From CAYOPZ01 sp964406005 (GTDB lineage Bacteria > Bacteroidota > Bacteroidia > Bacteroidales > SM23-62): a stretch of DNA of 64,000 nucleotides. Numbering within the stretch: position 1 is the stretch's first letter; every line of letters begins with the position of its first letter. Location: contig CAYOPZ010000011.1 of NCBI GenBank assembly GCA_964406005.1, forward strand, positions 1-64,000, given 5' to 3'. The position numbers and the translations under genes were made by a program. The notes below the pieces were generated by a model. The model was not told where the DNA came from and ran no database searches. It was given only the letters and a program-made list of their open reading frames with translations. Shown here piece by piece: positions 35,591 to 43,986 of this stretch.

Positions 35591-35626
35591 TAAAAACAAA
35601 AAAGGTTTGCAGCATCTGCAAACCTT
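35591..35626 (-). terminator. his operon attenuator (Rho-independent terminator before hisG)
   Basis: On the minus strand AAGGTTTGCAG, loop ATG, CTGCAAACCTT (35626-35602) forms a perfect 11-bp stem, followed by TTTTTTGTTTTT overlapping its base and ending 5 nt before the hisG ATG. It lies between the His-rich leader peptide and the first structural gene. A near-copy of the 5' arm, GGTATGCAG at 35658-35650, can pair with leader bases CTGCATAT at 35701-35694, or with the terminator 3' arm, giving competing folds. Confidence 0.88.
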
Positions 35627-35669
35627 GGTTATTAAAGTTCATTCGATTCCTGCATACCGGTCCCACACA

Positions 35670-35714
35670 TCAGATGTGATGGTGATGAATGTGATATGCA
35701 GTTTGATTGTACAT
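35670..35714 (-). CDS. hisL: histidine operon leader peptide
   Basis: ATG at 35714 opens a 14-residue peptide MYNQTAYHIHHHHI ending with TGA at 35670-35672. Five of its last seven codons are His (CAC ATT CAT CAC CAT CAC ATC). It is followed 44 nt later by the terminator hairpin and then hisG. Starved ribosomes would stall on these codons and alter folding of the RNA, the classical attenuation design known for his operons of enteric bacteria. The peptide itself has no expected function. Confidence 0.88.
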   Translation of the reverse strand: MYNQTAYHIHHHHI

Positions 35715-35732
35715 CCTTATTTCAAATCAGTG

Positions 35733-35764
35733 CAATATTAGAAATAAAAGTTTAAACTTGCAAA
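35733..35764 (-). promoter_or_regulatory. promoter of the his operon
   Basis: Minus-strand TTTG (35764-35761), a 20-nt spacer, and TAATATTG (35740-35733), which matches the Bacteroidota TTTG / TAnnTTTG pair at all but one base. Transcription would begin near 35727, about 13 nt before the leader peptide ATG. It lies only a few bases past the stop of the upstream yihY-like gene. Confidence 0.6.
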
Positions 35765-35769
35765 CCCCG

Positions 35770-37089
35770 TTAAATATCTTTAATCAACCTGTTGACCGGG
35801 GATTTTTCAATCGCCGTCAGCAAGCCCTGCTGTATCTCCGAAAAGGTTTCCAGGTTTTCGCTTTTCTCTGCAATCAGCCTGTCCTCCCCGCTTCTCTCAA
35901 GCTTTTCCACAAGGTAACTTATCGTGATTTTATTGATATCCACTGCCGGTACAAAGGCATTCTCCTTGGGGCTGTCGGTCGTCGCTTCCACGATCAGGTT
36001 TGCATTCGAGAGGTCGAATATAATTTCCCTGACAAGCCGTATCGGTATCCCCAGTTCATGGCTGATCTCGGGAGGTGTCATCGGATTGCTGCCATGTTCG
36101 AATTGTTTGACTATGGTGTGCATCACCAGGAAGGTAAGCATCCTCCGGTTATAGGAAGAAATGTGCAGGGCTTCGTACTCGAATTCGTATTTTTCAATGT
36201 TCTGATAAGCAAACGAGATTTCCGCTCCGAGCAGGACGATCAGCCAGGATATCTGCAGCCAGACCAGGAACAGGGGCAGCGCAATAAAGCTTCCGTAGAT
36301 TGCACCATATCTTCCGACGCCAACCTGAAAATAGATATAAAACCATTGTGTGATCTGAAAAATCGTACCTGCAATCAGGCCGGCGTACAACCCGTATTTA
36401 AAGTTGACCTTTGTATTTGGCATTACCACGTATAAAATCGTAAATAAAAGGTAAATCAGGCCGTAAGGGATCAGTTTTACAAGAAACTCCAGGAAGGAGC
36501 TGAGATGTTCTGCAAGTATCCCGTTGTCTGAAATCGCCTTACTGAGGTAAACTGTAATTGTACTGCTCAGGAAAAACAGTATGGGCGCCACCAGCATCAT
36601 GGAAAGGTAGTCGCTGAATTTCCGGATGAACGCCCTGGGTTTATGGATCTGCCATATCGCATTAAATGAGTTTTCAATGTTTCCGAGTACCTTCATGATG
36701 GACCAAAGAAGAACGATCAGCCCCACGCCTGCAATAAACCCGCCATTGATATTCTGAAGCATGGAATTGGCGAATCCGATGATGTAATCAAGAACTTCTG
36801 CCAGCTCTTTTCTTTCAGAGGCCATATTCCTCAGCTCTATTTCCAGCCTGGATTCAAATCCGAATCCTTTGGCAATACCGAAACCCATAGCTGCAACCGG
36901 AACTATGGATAGCATTGTATAATATGTTAAAGCAGAAGCTCTTAACTGTATCCTGTTCTCACGGAATCCCCGGGTAGCAAGCAATATGATCCGCAGTTGT
37001 TTGAGAAAAAATCCCAACACGGGAGGATAGGATTTCAATTCCACCAACCAAATCTCAGTTTTTAAAAAAAGCAGAAATTTCCTGATCAT
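35770..37089 (-). CDS. YihY/BrkB-type membrane protein with C-terminal winged-helix-like extension
   Basis: 439 residues. Residues 40-300 are the YihY fold: ALTYYTMLSIVPVAAMGFGIAKGFGF, GLIVLLWSIMKVLGNIENSFNAIWQI, then several further membrane segments (about six in all) ending ISWLIVLLGAEISFAYQN. Residues 310-439 are soluble; about 325-380 (MLTFLVMHTIVKQFEHG, TPPEISHELGIPIRLVREIIFDLSNANLIVEA) look like a winged helix. Function of the family is not settled despite old names such as ribonuclease BN. Overlaps the upstream cyclophilin-like gene by 4 nt. Confidence 0.85.
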   Translation of the reverse strand: MIRKFLLFLKTEIWLVELKSYPPVLGFFLKQLRIILLATRGFRENRIQLRASALTYYTMLSIVPVAAMGFGIAKGFGFESRLEIELRNMASERKELAEVLDYIIGFANSMLQNINGGFIAGVGLIVLLWSIMKVLGNIENSFNAIWQIHKPRAFIRKFSDYLSMMLVAPILFFLSSTITVYLSKAISDNGILAEHLSSFLEFLVKLIPYGLIYLLFTILYVVMPNTKVNFKYGLYAGLIAGTIFQITQWFYIYFQVGVGRYGAIYGSFIALPLFLVWLQISWLIVLLGAEISFAYQNIEKYEFEYEALHISSYNRRMLTFLVMHTIVKQFEHGSNPMTPPEISHELGIPIRLVREIIFDLSNANLIVEATTDSPKENAFVPAVDINKITISYLVEKLERSGEDRLIAEKSENLETFSEIQQGLLTAIEKSPVNRLIKDI

Positions 37090-37466
37090 GATTGTACCTC
37101 CTTGCTTATTCTCAGTGTCTCTCCGGAACGGACCTTTTTCAGGATGCTTGTATCTCCGGTGATCCTGCCGAAAACATTCACCGGACTGTAAGCCCTCGGC
37201 TTTTCGTTTATGCTGACCGGAGTGGGTCCGAAAAAAATACAGAAAGCATTTCCTGCCGGCCAGTATCCAAGATCCCCTGCCTCAACTTCCTGTCTTGCAT
37301 CCCCGGCCTGTTCCAGTTGAAGAGGAATACTGAAATATACCTCATCGCCCCAGACATTGGCAGTACCGCTCAGGGGAAGGATACCATATATGGCCTTTGC
37401 TGTTGCCGAATCATTCAGTTCAGCCCTGAGCAGGATATCCCCGGTCTCGATCACAATGATTTTCAT
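37086..37466 (-). CDS. cyclophilin-like fold protein (TM1367/DUF369 type)
   Basis: 126 residues from ATG 37466; the open frame to 37580 runs into the divergent AMMECR1 gene and is not used. Motifs: MKIIVIETGDILLRAELND, LPLSGTANVWGDEVYFSIP, VEAGDLGYWPAGNAFCIFFGPTP, NVFGRITGD. This small beta-barrel resembles cyclophilin but its isomerase activity is unproven. First gene of a two-gene unit with the YihY-like gene (ATGA overlap). Confidence 0.8.
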   Translation of the reverse strand: MKIIVIETGDILLRAELNDSATAKAIYGILPLSGTANVWGDEVYFSIPLQLEQAGDARQEVEAGDLGYWPAGNAFCIFFGPTPVSINEKPRAYSPVNVFGRITGDTSILKKVRSGETLRISKEVQS

Positions 37467-37537
37467 GCTTTTGATAAATGCAGCAAATAAAAATACTGAT
37501 ATTTCATAAATTGCAGGGAATATAACAAAAATAAAGT

Positions 37538-38092
37538 ATGCTTGCGCCTGAGGAGAAACAGACTTTACTGGACATCGCAAGGCTTACACTCAACATGTAC
37601 CTGATGGACAGGAAAATCCCTTCCTTCGATGATGAAAATTACCCCGATGCATTAATGAAGAAAACCGGGGCTTTTGTCACGCTGTTCAAGAACGGAAAAC
37701 TCAGGGGATGCATAGGCCGGATTCATGCAGAGGTCCCCCTTTGCAAAGCCATACGTGACATGACCATATCGGCGGCTACCAGGGATTATCGCTTCAGGCC
37801 CGTTTCGGTTGATGAACTTGATGAGATTCAGCTGGAAATTTCGGTTTTGTCAGAACCGGTAAAGATCAGGGAACTTACCGAAATAGAGTTGGGAAAGCAC
37901 GGCATCTATATTAAGAAAGGAATGAACAGCGGTACATACCTTCCTGAAGTTGCCGGGAATACGGGATGGGACCTGGAACAAATCCTGGGCCATTGTGCGA
38001 GGGACAAAGCCCATATAGGCTGGAACGGCTGGAGAGATGCGGAAATCTACATTTATGAAACCATTTTAATCAGGGAAAATGACAAATCATAG
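37538..38092 (+). CDS. AMMECR1 domain protein (AmmeMemoRadiSam protein A)
   Basis: 184 residues, one AMMECR1 domain: PDALMKKTGAFVTLFKNGKLRGCIGRI (38-64), ISAATRDYRFRPVSVDEL, and IYIKKGMNSGTYLPEVA. In many genomes this domain travels with a Memo-family protein and a radical-SAM enzyme; neither is beside it here. Possible nucleic-acid or redox function, unknown. Convergent with the short unknown gene 38096-38383, 3 bp apart. Confidence 0.88.
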   Translation: MLAPEEKQTLLDIARLTLNMYLMDRKIPSFDDENYPDALMKKTGAFVTLFKNGKLRGCIGRIHAEVPLCKAIRDMTISAATRDYRFRPVSVDELDEIQLEISVLSEPVKIRELTEIELGKHGIYIKKGMNSGTYLPEVAGNTGWDLEQILGHCARDKAHIGWNGWRDAEIYIYETILIRENDKS

Positions 38093-38095
38093 GGT

Positions 38096-38383
38096 CTATT
38101 GCAACAGCTCTTTTACGATGGATTCCCATTCCTCTTCCAAACTGATTTCCGGCATTCTTCTGCCTGCACTGTTATACCAGTACGAGGCATTGGGCCTGTC
38201 CCCTTCCTTCCTGTGCAGGTAGGCATGCACCCAGTATCCGTCTTTGGTAAAATCATTCTGGGCAATACGATGCGCACCTTCCCAGTCACCTGATGCATCC
38301 AGTAACAATGCCTGGAGCAGTAGCGGGATATCGTCCGGGACGGTTCCCTCTTCCCGGATTCTGAGAAATTCACTGTATGTCAT
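38096..38383 (-). CDS. small conserved protein of unknown function
   Basis: 95 residues, cytoplasmic. Sequence GDWEGAHRIAQNDFTKDGYWVHAYLHRKEGD, then NASYWYNSAGRRMP and SLEEEWESIVKELL. The paired helices and WVHAYLHRKEGD / YWY pattern recall a TPR-like helical hairpin protein that I have seen in several phyla without function. The start ATG and coding bias support it as real. Confidence 0.72.
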   Translation of the reverse strand: MTYSEFLRIREEGTVPDDIPLLLQALLLDASGDWEGAHRIAQNDFTKDGYWVHAYLHRKEGDRPNASYWYNSAGRRMPEISLEEEWESIVKELLQ

Positions 38384-38448
38384 AACCAGAATTTCTACTA
38401 AAATTACGAAGAAAATAAAACTGAATCAAAGCACAGAATTATAACTTT

Positions 38449-39396
38449 GTGCGGTTGAAGGCTGCTGTAATATACCAATACGGTGGACCGGAAGTATTCC
38501 GGACCGAAGATTTACCTGAGCCGCAGATCAGCAGGAATGAAGTCCTGATCAAGGTTTACGCTGCAAGTGTAAACCCTGTTGACTGGAAACAGAGGAAGGG
38601 AAATCACAGATGGTTTCTGAAAGCAAAGTTCCCAATGGTTCCCGGCTATGATGTATCCGGGGAAATCATCAGGTGTGGTGAGGCAATCCGTCATTTCAAA
38701 CCCGGTGATCAGGTCTGTTGCAGATTGACCCGCCGTTTCGGAGGGGCCTATGCAGAATATGCCGCAGCCTCCGGATCCACGCTGGCTTTAAAACCCCCCG
38801 GGATAGACCATCTTCATGCTGCGGCGCTGCCTATGGCTTCCTTGACGGCTCTCCAGGCCCTGCGAGACAAAGGCAGGATCGGGGCCGGAGACGAAGTAAT
38901 GATCCTGGGCGCCGCGGGCGGTGTGGGTCATTATGCCGTTCAGCTGGCCCGGCATTACGGAGCTGTTGTAACGGCAGTCTGCAGTTCCAGGCATAAAGAG
39001 CTGATGAAAAAGCTCCGGCCTGATTTCCATATAGACTATGAAGTACAGGATTACAGGCAGGCGGGTAAGCAATATGACATCATACTGGACGCAGCAGGCG
39101 TGGAATCCTTTTTTTCATGCAGGCAAATCCTCAAATCCGGAGGCATTTATATTACCTTGCTTCCACGGCCGAAACTATTGATTCATAAAGCGTTATCAGT
39201 ACTTACCCATGGAAAAAAGGTAAGAACCCTGTTGATGAGATCACTGGGAAAGGATCTTGATATTGTTATGGGCCTTGTTCGGGAAGGGAGTCTGGAGACC
39301 TGCATTGATTCCGTATTTACGCTGGACCAACTTGCAGATGCCCACAGGCGTGCCGAGGAATATACCACGGAAGGAAAAATCCTGATCAGAATATGA
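38449..39396 (+). CDS. zinc-independent alcohol dehydrogenase/quinone reductase (MDR family)
   Basis: 315 residues starting at GTG 38449 (TTG 38455 is the alternative; no ATG fits). Medium-chain reductase fold: catalytic GroES-like domain (VYAASVNPVDWKQRKG, PMVPGYDVSGEI), Rossmann domain with ILGAAGGVGHYAVQLARHYGA (about 143-163), and a final TEGKILIRI. The Cys and His zinc ligands are absent, so it is of the NADPH:quinone reductase branch. Overlaps the next gene by 4 nt. Confidence 0.88.
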   Translation: MRLKAAVIYQYGGPEVFRTEDLPEPQISRNEVLIKVYAASVNPVDWKQRKGNHRWFLKAKFPMVPGYDVSGEIIRCGEAIRHFKPGDQVCCRLTRRFGGAYAEYAAASGSTLALKPPGIDHLHAAALPMASLTALQALRDKGRIGAGDEVMILGAAGGVGHYAVQLARHYGAVVTAVCSSRHKELMKKLRPDFHIDYEVQDYRQAGKQYDIILDAAGVESFFSCRQILKSGGIYITLLPRPKLLIHKALSVLTHGKKVRTLLMRSLGKDLDIVMGLVREGSLETCIDSVFTLDQLADAHRRAEEYTTEGKILIRI

Positions 39397-41105
39397 AAAA
39401 GATACTTTTTAATTGTTCCCTGATCTTGATGGTCTTTTTATCATTAGATCATTTGTTTGTAATGTTTTCGTTCATTACCACCTACAGATTTTTGCCTGTT
39501 GCATTTCCCTTATCCATCCTAACTTCTGTTTTGCTTTATTTCTATCTTGAAAAAAGAAGAACAAACAGGGCGGAGAAGATATGGACCATTCTTCTGAGCT
39601 TTTCCGTAATTATAGTATCATTTCTTGCTTCGGCCTTTTACTATGACCTTTCCTGGGATGGACAGTGGTATCACCAATCGGCCATTTATCATATCGAGAG
39701 TGGCTGGAATCCGATTACCGAACCGATAAGAGCATTTGAAGTAAACAACGATACCTCCATTATTCATTTTCCTAAAAGCTCCTGGTATTATGCAGCTTCG
39801 GTATTCAGTACTTTAGGAAATTTTGAATCCGGGAAAAGTCTGAATTTCATTGTAATATTTATTTCGATATTTCTAATATACAGCACGTTAATAGATTTCG
39901 GGCTTTCCAGGATAAAATCATTAACCATAACTTTACTGGTTGTTTTAAATCCTGTTGTATGGAGCGAAACGACAACTTACCTGGTTGATGGATCATTGAT
40001 TCTTTATATAGGTATTTACATTTTAATGGTTTTTTCATGGCTCCGGAAACCCAGTTACAAGAGTGCACTCCTTGGCTGTTTGGCTGTAATAGCAATAATA
40101 AATTTAAAGTTTACGGGCCTTGTATTCCTTTGTGTTTTGTCATTGTTCGCCGTTGTCTATGTACTTATTTACAAAAGGGAGTACTTGGTAAAATTCATTG
40201 GCGCCCATGCTGTTGCTTTCCTGCTTGCGGTCTTCGTTTTCGGATATAATCCTTATGTTATTAATTATATTGAACGAGGCCATCCTTTTTATCCTATCAT
40301 GGGCACCGAAGAATACCCGAGTGTCATTGAGCTTTCGGGGAGGGATGACAATGAAGTATTTGAAACACCTCATAATATGCAGGGCAAGCGCCTTGTGGTC
40401 AGAATGTTTTACGCAAACTTCGGACGACCGGATAACGCCCCGTATTACAGGGAAAGAAATGCAGAACTGATCTGGCCATTTACATCGAAGATTTCCGATT
40501 GGAATGCATATTATTTTCATGAAACACGTGTAAGCGGATTTGGTCCATACTTCAGTGGAATACTTGTTTTATCTTTTATTTTGTTATTGATTCTATTAAA
40601 GGAGGATAAAAGATCCCGGTGGATTGTCTGTATGACACTGATTGCGATATCAGGTTCTTTAATATTCAGCAAGCATTTCTGGTGGCCGCGTTTCTGGCCC
40701 CAGATGTGGCTTATACCGTTAATCCCTGTTTGCTTTTCTTTCTTTCGATCGATTTCAAAACGGGTTAATTACTTCAGCTGGTTTATCGCAGTACTGATAC
40801 TATTAAACGGTTGTATTGTCCTTTTTTGTCACATGGGTTGGGAAACACGTTCCTCAATAAGATTACGAAAACAATTGACTGAGATGAAAGAAAGAAATAT
40901 ACCTGTTGAAATTTTCTATGGATGGTTTACAAAATCAATGCAAGAAAAAATGGCTCACTGGCAGATTGAATATGAAACCATTCCAATTCAGGAAATCATG
41001 GAAGGAGAGCACATGGAGTTAACAAGCGTCGTTGAAGGGTATCCCAATATGGTGTTGTACAGAGAAAAAGGAGAGCATTTGGAAACAGGATCAGGTGATC
41101 AATAG
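39393..41105 (+). CDS. multi-pass membrane protein, GT-C glycosyltransferase-like
   Basis: 570 residues with about 11 to 12 hydrophobic segments, first at 5-29. The first periplasmic loop carries SWDGQWYHQSAIYHIESGWNP (about 88-108): an acidic residue placed as in GT-C glycosyltransferases that use lipid-linked sugar donors. A large loop at about 290-365 and a soluble tail (about 490-570) complete it. Codon use is clearly AT-richer than in the neighbours (many ATA, TTA, TTT), which suggests transfer. Overlaps the oxidoreductase gene by 4 nt, but a functional link is not evident. Substrate unknown. Confidence 0.65.
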   Translation: MKKILFNCSLILMVFLSLDHLFVMFSFITTYRFLPVAFPLSILTSVLLYFYLEKRRTNRAEKIWTILLSFSVIIVSFLASAFYYDLSWDGQWYHQSAIYHIESGWNPITEPIRAFEVNNDTSIIHFPKSSWYYAASVFSTLGNFESGKSLNFIVIFISIFLIYSTLIDFGLSRIKSLTITLLVVLNPVVWSETTTYLVDGSLILYIGIYILMVFSWLRKPSYKSALLGCLAVIAIINLKFTGLVFLCVLSLFAVVYVLIYKREYLVKFIGAHAVAFLLAVFVFGYNPYVINYIERGHPFYPIMGTEEYPSVIELSGRDDNEVFETPHNMQGKRLVVRMFYANFGRPDNAPYYRERNAELIWPFTSKISDWNAYYFHETRVSGFGPYFSGILVLSFILLLILLKEDKRSRWIVCMTLIAISGSLIFSKHFWWPRFWPQMWLIPLIPVCFSFFRSISKRVNYFSWFIAVLILLNGCIVLFCHMGWETRSSIRLRKQLTEMKERNIPVEIFYGWFTKSMQEKMAHWQIEYETIPIQEIMEGEHMELTSVVEGYPNMVLYREKGEHLETGSGDQ

Positions 41106-41260
41106 CCCATCATTTTACGGATCTTGAGAATGGTAACCTGCCTGTATTGTTCATCCAGGCTGGCATCCATTTTTTCCTGATCGCCGAATGCATTGCGCCT
41201 GTCGTCTTCCAGGCGGAGAATTCTTTCCTCACATCGTCTTATTTGCTGGTCTATGTCCAT
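41099..41260 (-). CDS. short coiled-coil protein, 53 residues
   Basis: ATG at 41260, TGA at 41099-41101. The peptide opens MDIDQQIRRCEERILRLEDDRR and continues with further charged heptads (EKMDASLDEQYRQVTILKIRK) to MMGY. It is almost entirely charged helix with regular hydrophobic spacing, so a coiled coil is likely. Codon use resembles real genes. Its end overlaps the convergent membrane-protein gene by 7 nt; larE follows downstream on the same strand only in the sense that both are minus-strand genes. Confidence 0.6.
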   Translation of the reverse strand: MDIDQQIRRCEERILRLEDDRRNAFGDQEKMDASLDEQYRQVTILKIRKMMGY

Positions 41261-41348
41261 CGTTTTAAGTTACCGGATTCGTACCGGCGGATGCCTTTCA
41301 CGAATTCCACTAATAAGACGATTAAAACGATTATTCGTTACAGATTTT

Positions 41349-42212
41349 TTAGGGGACCCTGCGTAGATTTTCTCCATCAGGATTATTGTCCCTGACGATC
41401 TGTTCATTTAATTTGCCCCTGCTGTAACCGTCCGGATCAATGCTGATATTGTCATAACCAAGGGATTTCAGGTAAGTCTCCACCTTTTTTTTCACTTCGG
41501 GACCGGTCAGCCGGGATACCTGCTCAGGATCTACTTCAATCCTGACCGACCTGCCGGTGTGTCTGGCCCGGATATTCCTGAATCCCAGATCTTCAAGGTA
41601 GGCCTCTGCCCTGTCAACCATCTGCAGCTTTGTCCTGTCGATTTTTTCACCATAGGGAAACCTGGATGAAAGGCAGGCAAGTTCATCCTTGTTCCAGGTG
41701 GGCAATTTCAGTTCGCGGGACAATTCACGAATTTCCTTTTTGGTAAGACCGGCTTCCAGTAAGGGACTTCTTACACCACGCTCCCGCAGGGCTTTCATGC
41801 CGGGACGATGGTCACTCATATCATCAAGGTTCGATCCGTCGGCAAGATTCCTGAATGCTCCGCTTTCAAAGATCCTTTCGATGCTGTCAAACATTTCGCT
41901 TTTACAAAAATAGCAGCGGTTTACAGGATTCTTGATATAATTGCTGTCCTCGAGTTCATGCGTATCGATAACACGGATATTGGCCTGAAAAGAAGCAGCA
42001 ACTTCGATGGCCCTTTTATATTCACGGGAAGGGAAGGCGGGAGAAACGGCGAGTACACCAAGTGACCTGTCCTTGAGTACGTCCGTTGCCACCTTCAGAA
42101 GAAAAGTACTGTCCACTCCTCCCGAATAAGCCACGGTGATCTCGCCCATTTCAGACAGAATTTTCTTCAGCCTGATATATTTCTGATAACTTGTGCCATG
42201 CCCCCGGTCCAT
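41349..42212 (-). CDS. larE: LarE-type PP-loop sulfur transferase
   Basis: Adds sulfur to the pyridinium precursor of the nickel-pincer cofactor of lactate racemase-type enzymes. 287 residues from ATG 42212. PP-loop ATPase site SGGVDST (30-36); SPAFPSREYKRA; NRCYFCKSEMF with Cys100 and Cys103; and DELACLSSRFPYG with Cys180. The three cysteines fit LarE forms that hold a [4Fe-4S] cluster, while the one-Cys forms donate their own sulfur. larB, larC and a racemase are not in this window. Confidence 0.88.
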   Translation of the reverse strand: MDRGHGTSYQKYIRLKKILSEMGEITVAYSGGVDSTFLLKVATDVLKDRSLGVLAVSPAFPSREYKRAIEVAASFQANIRVIDTHELEDSNYIKNPVNRCYFCKSEMFDSIERIFESGAFRNLADGSNLDDMSDHRPGMKALRERGVRSPLLEAGLTKKEIRELSRELKLPTWNKDELACLSSRFPYGEKIDRTKLQMVDRAEAYLEDLGFRNIRARHTGRSVRIEVDPEQVSRLTGPEVKKKVETYLKSLGYDNISIDPDGYSRGKLNEQIVRDNNPDGENLRRVP

Positions 42213-42289
42213 ATCGCTAAAAATATGAATAAAATCCAAACATGATGCTGAATTTATTGAAAACAATATCCCGATGTCAATACATAATA

Positions 42290-42321
42290 TTTGTTGAATT
42301 TCTGTTTTATAAGTAAATTTC
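42290..42321 (+). promoter_or_regulatory. promoter candidate of the Gfo/Idh/MocA gene
   Basis: TTTG at 42290-42293, 20 nt, then TAAATTTC at 42314-42321, one base off TAnnTTTG. It implies a 5' leader of about 100 nt. Confidence 0.4.
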
Positions 42322-42411
42322 GTTTCAGGATGGATTTATAGGTTTTAATTACAACCAGCCTACATGTTTTTATCAGCTAACCTTTTTTTTACTAAATATT
42401 AATTAAAATAC

Positions 42412-42418
42412 AAGGAGG
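42412..42418 (+). promoter_or_regulatory. strong Shine-Dalgarno site
   Basis: AAGGAGG lies 7 nt before the ATG at 42426. Such sites are scarce in this window, and this one decides the start against the TTG at 42420. Confidence 0.7.
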
Positions 42419-42425
42419 TTTGTCA

Positions 42426-43964
42426 ATGAGTAAAAGCGAAAAAAGCCAAAAAAACAAAAGCAGGAGTCTGACAAGACGTGACTTTATAAGCACTGCTGGC
42501 GCTGCTACGGCAGCATTTACAATTATTCCCCGCCATGTAATGGCTCGATCCGGTTTCACTGCCCCGAGCGATATGGTGAATATAGCCGGTATCGGGATCG
42601 GAAGTCAGGGTGGTGGCGACATACAACAGCTGGCAACACCCGATGAAGCCATCATCAGGCCACAGCGCAACATGAACGGTACACCTATGACGCCGGAACA
42701 AATTGCTGCCCGAGAGGCCAGAATGGCCGAAATGATGGCCGAAATGGCTGCCCGGCGTCCACAGGGCGAGGGTGGAATCGATCCTGACAATCCCTTACAG
42801 ATGGGTGAAGCCGGCCAGCGGGAAATCAGACTGGCCAATGTTTATGCATTGTGCGATGTGGATTCCGATTATGCCGGTTATATTTTCAAAGGCTATCCAA
42901 AGGCCAAGATCTACAGTGACTGGCGTGAAATGCTGGAAAAGGAACCATCGATTGATGCAATCGTCATAGGTACACCGGATCACAACCATGCTCCCATAGC
43001 CGCGGCTTTTATAAGAGAGAAAAAGCATGTTTACGTTGAAAAACCCATGGCAAAAACCATCTATGAATGCCGCAGGCTTGCCGAACTTGCAAAGGAATAT
43101 GATGTGGTCACCCAGATGGGCAACCAGGGACATGCGCTGGAAGGAAGCCGCAGAACGGTTGAATGGATACAGGGTGGAGTTATTGGACCTGTGAGGGAAG
43201 TACATTTGTCTACAAATCGTCCGATCTGGCCGCAGGGGGATTTGACCCGTCCGGCAGGCGTACCGGTTCCGGAGCATTTAAACTGGGATGTATGGCTCGG
43301 ACCTGCACCAAAGAAGGATTACAATCCCGATGTCTGTCATTTCAACTGGCGGGGATTGCAGGACTATGGAACAGGCGCCATGGGAGATATGGGGGCACAT
43401 ATCTTTGATGCACCGATATGGGCATTAAACCTGGGCATGCCAACCAGGATACAGGCTACCTCCACACCTTACAGTAACGATTATTTGCCATGGGCTGAGT
43501 ATATGACATATGAATTTCCTGCCCGTGGTGATATGCCGCCTGTGAAAGTATTATGGTGTGACGGTGGTCTCAGACCTCCGCGTCCGAAAGAATTGGAAGC
43601 CGGCCGTCGTATCGCTGATGCCGTTTACTACGGTGAAAAGGGCATTATGATGCACGGCAGTCATGGCGCGATGCCGGAGCTTGTTCCGGCAGATGCAGAT
43701 TTCAAAGGACCTGATCCCTGGATGCCCCGCACAGGAAATATCTTCGAAGATTGGATCGATGGAATCAAGAATGGCAGGAAATCAAGCAATGATTTTTCTA
43801 TATCCGCAAAAGTTACCGAGATCATGCTGTTGACGAACATTGCCGTGATGTCTCAGAATGCCAACATGATACTGGATTATGATGCAGAGAACATGAAAAT
43901 CACCAACCTGCCCGAGGCCAATGATTTGTTCCATTATGAATACCGTGAGGGCTGGACGTTGTAG
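42426..43964 (+). CDS. Tat-exported Gfo/Idh/MocA family oxidoreductase
   Basis: 512 residues. Twin-arginine signal LTRRDFISTAGAATAAF (16-32) sends it folded to the periplasm. NAD-binding fold from about residue 50 (VNIAGIGIGSQGGG), interrupted by a Met/Arg/Gln-rich insert (about 78-128: PMTPEQIAAREARM... to ...PDNPLQMG) not usual in the family. Then AIVIGTPDHNHAPIA, HVYVEKPMAKT with the catalytic Lys, and VTQMGNQGHALEGSRR. Likely acts on a sugar or cyclitol. Convergent with a Tat-exported sugar isomerase-like gene. Confidence 0.88.
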   Translation: MSKSEKSQKNKSRSLTRRDFISTAGAATAAFTIIPRHVMARSGFTAPSDMVNIAGIGIGSQGGGDIQQLATPDEAIIRPQRNMNGTPMTPEQIAAREARMAEMMAEMAARRPQGEGGIDPDNPLQMGEAGQREIRLANVYALCDVDSDYAGYIFKGYPKAKIYSDWREMLEKEPSIDAIVIGTPDHNHAPIAAAFIREKKHVYVEKPMAKTIYECRRLAELAKEYDVVTQMGNQGHALEGSRRTVEWIQGGVIGPVREVHLSTNRPIWPQGDLTRPAGVPVPEHLNWDVWLGPAPKKDYNPDVCHFNWRGLQDYGTGAMGDMGAHIFDAPIWALNLGMPTRIQATSTPYSNDYLPWAEYMTYEFPARGDMPPVKVLWCDGGLRPPRPKELEAGRRIADAVYYGEKGIMMHGSHGAMPELVPADADFKGPDPWMPRTGNIFEDWIDGIKNGRKSSNDFSISAKVTEIMLLTNIAVMSQNANMILDYDAENMKITNLPEANDLFHYEYREGWTL

Positions 43965-43986
43965 TTATTTCAAGATATACTGCAGG

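Noticed and set aside
35707..36435. 242-residue plus-strand frame over the YihY-like gene and the hisL region
   Set aside because: Overlaps well-supported minus-strand features and has no recognisable domain.
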